Made by a program: the position numbers and the translations under genes | Shown here: piece by piece, positions 13,026-18,406 of the stretch | How the letters are laid out: every line of letters starts with the position of its first letter | Position numbering within the stretch: position 1 is the stretch's first letter | Notes under the pieces: model-generated | Told to the model about the DNA's origin: nothing | What the model saw: the letters and a program-made list of their open reading frames with translations, nothing else | Database searches by the model: none | Source: Phycisphaerae bacterium | GTDB taxonomy: Bacteria; Planctomycetota; Phycisphaerae; Sedimentisphaerales; SG8-4 | DNA length: 18,406 bases | Reading direction: 5' to 3' | Assembly (NCBI GenBank): GCA_030614945.1 | Contig: JAUXAH010000008.1 | Location: 1-18,406 of the forward strand

Positions 13026-14497
13026 TGACTGACAAATCATCCCTGCTCTCACAAAGCCATACTACCGACGAGCCCCGCCCATCGGATGGGCGGGACGAGA
13101 CTTCACTAAGATATATGCTGAAGCTGGCGGCACCGATGGTAGTGACGACCACGTCTTTTACTATTATGCAGTTTGTTGACCGGTATATGGTCTCTCGGCT
13201 GGGTACGGAGGCACTGGCGGCGATTTTGCCGGCCGGGCTTGTCAGCTTCCTGCCCAGCGGCTTCGCGATAGGCGCTATGGCCAGTCTGAACACGTTTGTA
13301 AGTCAGAGTCTGGGCAGGGGCGACAAGAAGAACTGCTCGAATTATTTCTGGCAGGCGATATATATGGGATTGGCGTACTTTCTGGCTGTGGTGGCGATTA
13401 TGTGGCCGGCTGCGCCGTGGATATTCGAGATGATGGGGCAACCGCCGCCGGTGGCCGAGATGGAAGTGATATATTTTCGAATTATGCTTTACGCTCACGT
13501 GCTGGCGGTCATTAATTGGGCGGGCAGTCAATTTTTTATGGGTATACATCGGCCGATTATTACAATGTGTGCATCGTTATGCGGGCAGGTGGTTAACATA
13601 GTGGCGAACTATGTATTGATTTTCGGCAGGTTCGGCTTTCCGGAACTGGGAATTCGCGGTGCAGGCTGGGGGACATTTATCGGGATAGCTGTTGCAGCCG
13701 TTATAAATATGGCTGTGTTCCTGAGTGGCGCTATGAACACGGCCTTTAGCACCAGGAGAACGATAAATATCGATTTCAGCAAGATGTATGATTTGCTGAA
13801 AGTGGGGCTTCCTGCAGGATTTGGACTGATGGTGAATGTGGCATTCTGGGGGATGATTTTGTTTGGGCTGGTCGGGCGATACGGCACAGAGGCGACAGAG
13901 GCGCTGGCTGCGACAAGTGCGGTACTTTCGTACACAAGTATCTCGGTGATGCCGGTGGTTGGCATCGGGACGGCCCTGTCGGCGGCGGTGGGCAAGTCAA
14001 TCGGGCAGGGGCGAAAAGACCTTGCGGCCAAACAGACAAGCGTGTGTTTGCGCATCGGGGTGATTTATATGGGATTGATAGGCGTATGCTTCTTTGTATT
14101 CAGGAATGAGTTAATGGCATTTTGGGCGACCAAGTCCACCGAGCCCAAGGTAATCGAGGCGGGGGCAAATATTCTTATTTGCGCAGCGGCATATCAGGTT
14201 TTTCACGCTGCGAGGATTATTTACGGCGGCTCATTGCGAGGGGCAGGCGATACGGTTTGGCTGGCTGTGGTCTCGGCGGTTGGAGCGGCATTGATACTGG
14301 GGCTCGGCGGCTGGCTCGTAGTCAGGCTGGCGCCATCTTTAGATTATATGGGTCCGTGGATTGCGGCGGCTGTCAGTATCGCGGCAGTGGGGCTGGCTAA
14401 TCGCTGGAGATTTAAGAGTAACAGGTGGATGCAGATAGACTTGTTCAAGCGACGTGCGCTCGTGGGGCCAGCAGAGGTTGAGACAGCAGCTGAGTAA
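13025..14497 (+). CDS. MATE family multidrug/cation exporter
   Basis: The 490-aa inner-membrane protein has about 12 hydrophobic segments in two similar halves, typical of NorM/DinF-like MATE exporters that use Na+ or H+ gradients. Family blocks include MLKLAAPMVVTTTSFTIMQFVDRYMVSRLGTEALAA at the first helix, and AISVMP-type segments with VGIGTALSAAVGKSIGQGR in the second half (text: TSISVMPVVGIGTALSAA). RIIYGGSLRGAGDT near the C-terminal half is also typical. The start overlaps the DUF167 stop. Residues about 16-24 (PRPSDGRDE region) are encoded by an inserted 21-bp palindrome plus 6-bp duplication, which lies before the first membrane helix and so should not disturb the fold. It converges with the minus-strand lipoprotein gene 7 nt away. 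The substrate is unknown. Confidence 0.9.
   Translation: MTDKSSLLSQSHTTDEPRPSDGRDETSLRYMLKLAAPMVVTTTSFTIMQFVDRYMVSRLGTEALAAILPAGLVSFLPSGFAIGAMASLNTFVSQSLGRGDKKNCSNYFWQAIYMGLAYFLAVVAIMWPAAPWIFEMMGQPPPVAEMEVIYFRIMLYAHVLAVINWAGSQFFMGIHRPIITMCASLCGQVVNIVANYVLIFGRFGFPELGIRGAGWGTFIGIAVAAVINMAVFLSGAMNTAFSTRRTINIDFSKMYDLLKVGLPAGFGLMVNVAFWGMILFGLVGRYGTEATEALAATSAVLSYTSISVMPVVGIGTALSAAVGKSIGQGRKDLAAKQTSVCLRIGVIYMGLIGVCFFVFRNELMAFWATKSTEPKVIEAGANILICAAAYQVFHAARIIYGGSLRGAGDTVWLAVVSAVGAALILGLGGWLVVRLAPSLDYMGPWIAAAVSIAAVGLANRWRFKSNRWMQIDLFKRRALVGPAEVETAAE
13067..13099. mobile_element. 21-bp palindromic mini-element with 6-bp target duplication (copy 1)
   Basis: CCCGCCCATC (13074-13083) and GATGGGCGGG (13085-13094) form a perfect 10-bp palindrome around one G. 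The 21-bp body (13073-13093) is flanked by GACGAG at 13067-13072 and GACGAG at 13094-13099. Removing body plus one hexamer (27 bp) leaves the MATE frame reading T-T-D-E-T-S, so the insert adds nine codons without a frameshift. The core GCCCATCGGATGGGC is shared with 17279-17311, where the flanking hexamer differs. No transposase is nearby. Confidence 0.7.
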
Positions 14498-14504
14498 GTC
14501 ACGG

Positions 14505-15233
14505 TTAGTCCGAAAGCGTTTGTAAATAGATGTTGCGAATCGCTCCGGTGGTGCGCCAGGTTGAAATCCCCAACGGTTGAGAAAGGTCCACCTCCGGTCG
14601 GATGTCGATTATTCTGCCGGTCGTTACGACATCTACAAGGTTTTCGTCGTCGAGCCAGGCTTCAATCTTATTGGGCGTGACGCGGAGGCGGACTCGGTAC
14701 CATCGGCCGGTCTCGAACTCAATGAATTGCGTAGTCTCGTTTTCGGAGGCATCATCGAAATCGAGACTGGACAGGCCACAGAGCCCACCGTCCCAGCCGC
14801 CGAGGATTAGCGAGCATGAGTTGGCATCGACGGGAAAGGTCAGCCCACAGAAAAAGTCGCTTCCCGCGACCCGCATTGCTTCAAGGGTGATTTCATAGTT
14901 CATTCGGACGAGCGGACCGGCCCAGGTGACGCCGGTCATATCGTTACCCATTTCGAGGAAGATACCGCCGTCTTTTACGTAGACATTACCCTGGCCGCCG
15001 AAGTCGGTGATTTTCCACTGCCCCAACGCCCTGCCGTCGAAGAGACTGGTTTCGACCGGTTGCAGCTTCGGCGCTACGTCTGATTCATTCGGCTCATTCG
15101 GCGGCGTGGGTCGGCCTGAGTCACGACACGCACCCACCGCGAGAACGACGAGCAGCAATAAAATCGTGTATAGCGTATTGCGTAATGCAGGACGAAATAA
15201 GGCATCTGCGATAATAGTTTGTTTCCGGCTCAT
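14505..15233 (-). CDS. DUF1080 family lipoprotein
   Basis: The 242-aa protein has a lipoprotein signal with hydrophobic LLLLVVLAVGAC (25-36), Cys36 being the lipidation site, then a Pro/Asn/Glu-rich linker. The rest is a single concanavalin-like DUF1080/PF06439 domain: LFDGRALGQWKITDFGGQG, VKDGGIFLEMGNDMTGVTW, NYEITLEAMRVAGSDFFCGL and a final GISTWRTTGAIRNIYLQ. The family includes 3-keto-disaccharide hydrolases, but many members are uncharacterised and the catalytic residues were not checked. GGAG sits 7-8 nt before the ATG. A TATAAT on the minus strand (15294-15289) without a clear -35 could be its promoter. It is the second DUF1080 domain in this window and would be anchored in the envelope. 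Confidence 0.82.
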   Translation of the reverse strand: MSRKQTIIADALFRPALRNTLYTILLLLVVLAVGACRDSGRPTPPNEPNESDVAPKLQPVETSLFDGRALGQWKITDFGGQGNVYVKDGGIFLEMGNDMTGVTWAGPLVRMNYEITLEAMRVAGSDFFCGLTFPVDANSCSLILGGWDGGLCGLSSLDFDDASENETTQFIEFETGRWYRVRLRVTPNKIEAWLDDENLVDVVTTGRIIDIRPEVDLSQPLGISTWRTTGAIRNIYLQTLSD

Positions 15234-15474
15234 TATATTACTCCAGCCATAATAAAATTGCGTTGAATAAAGTAACGTCGGAAGCTAAATTATACAACAG
15301 TTTTTGCTCAAACCAGGTGATTTTTTGGCATCCTGATTGAGAAAAACACAAAATAAGGAAGGCATATCTGACGATAAGATTTGTAGAGACAAGCATTTAT
15401 CATAGGATTGTGCATCTTGTGCAGCGTAAAAGGGTTTGCGATACTATCAGAACGAACGGTTAAACAGAACAATT

Positions 15475-17082
15475 ATGAAAAAGGGTTTCTTGCTAATTGT
15501 TTGCGTTTTGTTTTTTACGGCGGGGGTATCTCCCGGCCGACAAATGCCTCTGGCTAATGAGGGCAAGAGGGGGCTGTACGCAAGGTCGATTGAACGAGTC
15601 CTGCGATTAAACGCCGAGGAAGTTGATTTAGCCACTGCTGCTTTGATTATTTCGGAGCAGTGGAGTGATATCGTACACGGGCGAAGATATCTATCAAGAT
15701 TAGATGATATGGCACTGGAAATTCGCGAAAGACTCAAAAGCAAAAAGCAAAAGGCAAACTATAAAGCGGTTGCGGTGATAAACAAGTATTTATTTGATGA
15801 ACTGGGGTTTAAATCGATTTCAGAGGCAAGAGACCCGAACGATTTGTTCTTACACTGTGTGCTGGATAGAAAACGAGGGCATTGCCTGAGTCTTTCAATT
15901 CTTTATCTTTCGCTCGGCGAACGGCTTGGCCTGCCTTTATACGGGGTGGTTGTGCCGGAACACTTCTTTGTCAGATACGATGATGGACGAGTGCGATTCA
16001 ATATTGAAACAACAAGCAAAGGTGGATACGCCCCTGATGAACACTATGTAAATAAATTCAAAGTTCCCAAGAAGAGACGCGGCAGTATTTATATGTTGAA
16101 CCTCAATAAGATTCAGACGCTGGGCTGTTTTTTCAATAATCTGGGGAATAGCTACGATGATATCGGCGATGCCGAACATGCTTTGACGGCACTTGAAAGA
16201 GCTGTGGAGATAAATCCATCATTGGCTGAATCACATGTGAATTTAGGTAATATTTACCTGAAAAAGGGTCAGGTAGAGGATGCGATATATGAATACCGGA
16301 GGGCTCTGAAAATCAATCCAGGCGATGCCAAAACGCATAACAACCTTGGGAATGCGTACACTAAACGAGGCTGGTGGAACGATGCGATTTCGCAATACTG
16401 CCTGTCGCTTAAGCTGGACCCGAATTTTACAGATGCATACAAAAATCTGGCTATAGCTTACTGCCAACGGAAAATGTTTGGGCAGGCGATAGCACAATTG
16501 AAACAGGCAATTGTTTTGGAGCCGAAAGACGCTTTTCTGTACAACCAGTTAGGCGATGTCTATAGCCAGATGGGCGATTATAAAAGGGCAATATTACAAT
16601 ATAAAAAAGCTCTGAAGATTAAACGGGATTTTGCCGAGGCACATTACGGCCTGGGTATCTGTTATAACAAATTGGGTTTGGTTGACGATGAAATTCGAGC
16701 GTACAAAAAGGCGCTGGCTGTTAAGCCCAATATGCCGGCTGCTCTGGTAAATCTGGGGAATGCGTATTTCGGGAAGGAGCGGTATGATGCAGCTATTGAA
16801 CAGTATAAGAAGGCTGTTCGGATAAAGCCCGATGACGGTACGATTCATTATAATCTTGGAGCGGCGTATTCCAACAAGGAGAATTATAAAGAGGCGGTGG
16901 CCGAGTATCTGAGGGCGGTTGAGATTGAGCCGGAAATGGGTGATGCGCATAACGGCCTTGCCTTTGGGTTTTATAAGTTGAAAAAGTATGACCTGGCGGC
17001 CAAGCACATAAAAATCGCCGAACAATCAGGCGCGGAGATTGACAAAAAGCTGCTCGGCGCCATCAAAAAGAAACTGCACTAA
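15475..17082 (+). CDS. Exported transglutaminase-like protein with about nine TPR repeats
   Basis: The 535-aa protein has a Sec signal (MKKGFLLIVCVLFFTAGVSPG). A SirB1-type transglutaminase-like domain occupies about residues 75-195: the GHCLSLSILYLSLGERLGLPLYGVVVPEHFF segment shows Cys137 and His163 in the expected order, with NIETT nearby as a possible third residue. From about 217 to 525 there are nine consecutive 34-residue TPR units (NLGN.Y...G....A...Y..A..I.P pattern). The fold predicts a periplasmic scaffold or protein-modifying/peptidase-like role; whether it cross-links or cuts anything is unknown. ATG 15475 is chosen because it begins the signal peptide; an upstream ATG-like start at 15436 only adds a charged extension. 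No ribosome site is visible. The 240-bp spacer to the divergent lipoprotein gene holds weak promoter-like boxes (TACTAT at 15442-15447) and nothing else that I recognise. Confidence 0.85.
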   Translation: MKKGFLLIVCVLFFTAGVSPGRQMPLANEGKRGLYARSIERVLRLNAEEVDLATAALIISEQWSDIVHGRRYLSRLDDMALEIRERLKSKKQKANYKAVAVINKYLFDELGFKSISEARDPNDLFLHCVLDRKRGHCLSLSILYLSLGERLGLPLYGVVVPEHFFVRYDDGRVRFNIETTSKGGYAPDEHYVNKFKVPKKRRGSIYMLNLNKIQTLGCFFNNLGNSYDDIGDAEHALTALERAVEINPSLAESHVNLGNIYLKKGQVEDAIYEYRRALKINPGDAKTHNNLGNAYTKRGWWNDAISQYCLSLKLDPNFTDAYKNLAIAYCQRKMFGQAIAQLKQAIVLEPKDAFLYNQLGDVYSQMGDYKRAILQYKKALKIKRDFAEAHYGLGICYNKLGLVDDEIRAYKKALAVKPNMPAALVNLGNAYFGKERYDAAIEQYKKAVRIKPDDGTIHYNLGAAYSNKENYKEAVAEYLRAVEIEPEMGDAHNGLAFGFYKLKKYDLAAKHIKIAEQSGAEIDKKLLGAIKKKLH

Positions 17083-17114
17083 AATAAACCACAGGCGAGA
17101 CCTTGAGTCTATGT

Positions 17115-17133
17115 CGTCGCCGTGCCGGCGACG
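17115..17133. repeat. GC-rich palindrome after the TPR gene
   Basis: CGTCGCCG (17115-17122) and CGGCGACG (17126-17133) form a perfect 8-bp stem with a TGC loop, 33 nt after the TPR stop codon. No T tract follows, so it is not a standard terminator. It resembles the other compact GC palindromes in the 1846-2180 spacer. The rest of 17083-17266 shows no gene. Confidence 0.5.
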
Positions 17134-17266
17134 GCTAAACAACCCCTCAATAAATTGGGAGGCTGAGATTGAGTTATAAAAAAGTCACACTAAAATTATA
17201 TCTATATATCTGCCAAAATGTCGGCGGTTGTTTCATGTCGTGAACGTTTTTGAGGAGAAGATTGCT

Positions 17267-17515
17267 ATGTCTGAGCGTGTAAACCCCGCCCATCGGATGG
17301 GCTGGGTAAACAAAATGCCGTTAATTGAGGAAAAGGCAAAGCTGCCCGGCGGGACTTATACGGCAGAATGGGTGAACACGAAAACGGGGAAGGTTGATAA
17401 AAAGGAGACATTTCAGCACAGGGGCGGTAAAATATATCACGTCCGGACGCTGCATTCGCCCAAGTATACCGACGACATCGCTTTGCGAATTCGGCGTGTG
17501 CCGAAAGGCAAGTGA
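17267..17515 (+). CDS. Orphan collagen-binding-like C-terminal domain protein (82 aa)
   Basis: The small protein resembles the C-terminal beta domain called 'putative collagen-binding domain of a collagenase' (PF12904), usually found at the end of secreted glycoside hydrolases. The matching pattern is GGTYTAEWVNTKTGKV, then ETFQHRGGKIY and TDDIALRIRR. Here it stands alone, with no catalytic domain and no signal peptide, so it may be a leftover of a larger gene or a stand-alone domain. GAGGAG lies 9 nt before ATG 17267. Codons 5-13 come from a palindromic mini-element; without it the start would read MSERVNKMPL. An ATG at the MPLIEE position is an alternative start. The domain assignment is by eye and moderately secure. 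Confidence 0.55.
   Translation: MSERVNPAHRMGWVNKMPLIEEKAKLPGGTYTAEWVNTKTGKVDKKETFQHRGGKIYHVRTLHSPKYTDDIALRIRRVPKGK
17279..17311. mobile_element. 21-bp palindromic mini-element with 6-bp target duplication (copy 2)
   Basis: The body 17285-17305 carries CCCGCCCATC, G, then GATGGGC with one extra T before GG. It is flanked by GTAAAC at 17279-17284 and GTAAAC at 17306-17311. It sits in a different reading frame relative to the small gene than copy 1 has in the MATE gene, yet both frames stay open because body plus duplication is 27 bp. The 15-bp core is identical to copy 1. Confidence 0.7.
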
Positions 17516-17528
17516 CCGCGACAGCGTA

Positions 17529-18406
17529 ATGGAATCGTTGTCTGAACATAAAATGGAAATAAAGCGGCTTTCAACACCATCCGAACAATTGCCCGACCAG
17601 GAAAAAACCGTTTCCTGGATTGCCGAGCTGACGGGGCAACCTGAGGGGCCGGTGCGGTCCCGGCTGCGCGAGGAATTCGACAATCCCGGCACCAACGTGG
17701 CCCGTGCGTTTCGCGAAACGGGCCTTGAGCGCTACGTATGGAACGACGGACTGGCACGATTCTATGAGCAGACCGATGCCTTTCTGTACGAGCTGGCTAT
17801 CTGGAACCGCAACAAGCTCAAGCGGCGGATGCGCCGCTGGGTGGCGAAGCATCTGGCCAACAGTGAAAAGCGGACACTGGACGTTTTGAGTATCGGTGAC
17901 GGCCTGGGCTTCGATTCGGCGTACCTTGCCCGGGCGGGCCATCGCGTAACGTATTTCGAGGTGCCGGGCTATACGGAATCCTTTGCGCGAAAGGTCTTTG
18001 CCGAGTGCGGGCAGGATGTAACCGTACTGACCGAGCAGAGCGACATACCTTTGGGCGCGTACGATGCGGTAGTGTGCCTCGACGTGCTTGAGCACGTTCC
18101 CGACCCGCCCAGGTTTGTTGAGGTGATTGCGGGTTACCTGTGTCCGGGCGGCCGGCTTATCGTGCACGCGCCTTTCTATATGATTGCCCCCAGCAACCCC
18201 ACGCATTTGAAAGTAAACCGCGGGTACAGCGGCAGTTTGTCACTCTACGAAAAGCATAACCTCAGACTTGTTGACGGTGAGCCGGGGTGGAATCCAATCG
18301 TGCTCCAAAAGGCGGGCAGCGGTTCGGCGAGACGTTTGCGGTTTACGCCGAAGCTTTTGGGCCTGAGACTTACCGGCTGGTATCTGGCCCTTGGTCGCTT
18401 TTCAAC
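17529..18406 (+). CDS. Class I SAM-dependent methyltransferase, C-terminus beyond the window
   Basis: The frame opens with ATG 17529 (MESLSEHKMEIKRL) and stays open to the right edge, 292 codons. A helical N-terminal part of about 115 residues precedes the SAM-binding motif LDVLSIGDGLGFDSAYLA. The second acidic strand is at VTYFEVPG, and the family block AYDAVVCLDVLEHVPDPP is followed by LCPGGRLIVHAPF, as in Methyltransf_23/11-type enzymes. The acceptor substrate is unknown. The leading helical region is longer than in minimal methyltransferases and could be a recognition domain. No ribosome site is visible; ATG 17553 is an alternative start. By eye the sequence is more GC-rich than the TPR gene before it, which may indicate a different history. 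Confidence 0.8.
   Translation, partial: MESLSEHKMEIKRLSTPSEQLPDQEKTVSWIAELTGQPEGPVRSRLREEFDNPGTNVARAFRETGLERYVWNDGLARFYEQTDAFLYELAIWNRNKLKRRMRRWVAKHLANSEKRTLDVLSIGDGLGFDSAYLARAGHRVTYFEVPGYTESFARKVFAECGQDVTVLTEQSDIPLGAYDAVVCLDVLEHVPDPPRFVEVIAGYLCPGGRLIVHAPFYMIAPSNPTHLKVNRGYSGSLSLYEKHNLRLVDGEPGWNPIVLQKAGSGSARRLRFTPKLLGLRLTGWYLALGRFS

Noticed and set aside
17571..18206. 211-aa open frame on the minus strand
   Set aside because: It is antisense to the methyltransferase, whose plus-strand frame has clear SAM motifs. The antisense product has no recognisable features.

Overview
The window looks like a chromosomal piece of an anaerobic or microaerophilic Planctomycetes-type bacterium, most likely Phycisphaerae. 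This is an inference from gene content: Tat-exported Gfo/Idh/MocA oxidoreductases, DUF1080 proteins, a solute:sodium symporter, few Shine-Dalgarno sites, and spacers full of repeats. No rRNA, tRNA, CRISPR array or conventional insertion sequence was found. Two biosynthetic routes here do not need oxygen: the siroheme-based heme pathway (ahb genes) and the class 1B dihydroorotate dehydrogenase (pyrK-pyrD).

Layout. 1-1733 (minus strand): a promoter, ahbD, and a siroheme decarboxylase that runs off the left edge. 1734-2419: about 700 bp without a convincing gene, packed with palindromes and other repeats. 2420-7768 (plus): promoter, SGLT-type sodium/sugar symporter with an apparent AUA start, a divergent galactokinase-like GHMP kinase, then pyrK and pyrD. 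7955-12324 (plus): a URO-D superfamily protein, a 56-aa unknown, a Tat-exported Gfo/Idh/MocA oxidoreductase, and an exported fusion of a DUF1080 (3-keto-glycoside hydrolase type) domain with a sugar-isomerase TIM barrel. 12336-14497 (plus): a small unknown protein, DUF167 and a MATE exporter. 14505-15233 (minus): a second DUF1080 protein, a lipoprotein. 15475-17082 (plus): exported transglutaminase-like/TPR protein. 17267-17515: orphan C-terminal domain of an extracellular hydrolase type. 17529 to the right edge: SAM methyltransferase.

How the genes may work together. The oxidoreductase and the DUF1080-TIM-barrel fusion, both exported, suggest oxidation of a glycoside at C3 followed by elimination or hydrolysis of the 3-keto sugar outside the cytoplasm. 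The symporter and sugar kinase could import and phosphorylate a released sugar. That link is inferred from neighbourhood only.

The most unusual observation is a 21-bp palindromic element (core GCCCATCGGATGGGC) present twice, inside the 5' ends of two unrelated genes (13067-13099 and 17279-17311). Each copy is bounded by a different perfect 6-bp direct repeat, as expected for target-site duplication. Element plus duplication adds 27 bp, so both reading frames stay open. This looks like a very small mobile element that can insert into coding sequence without breaking it.
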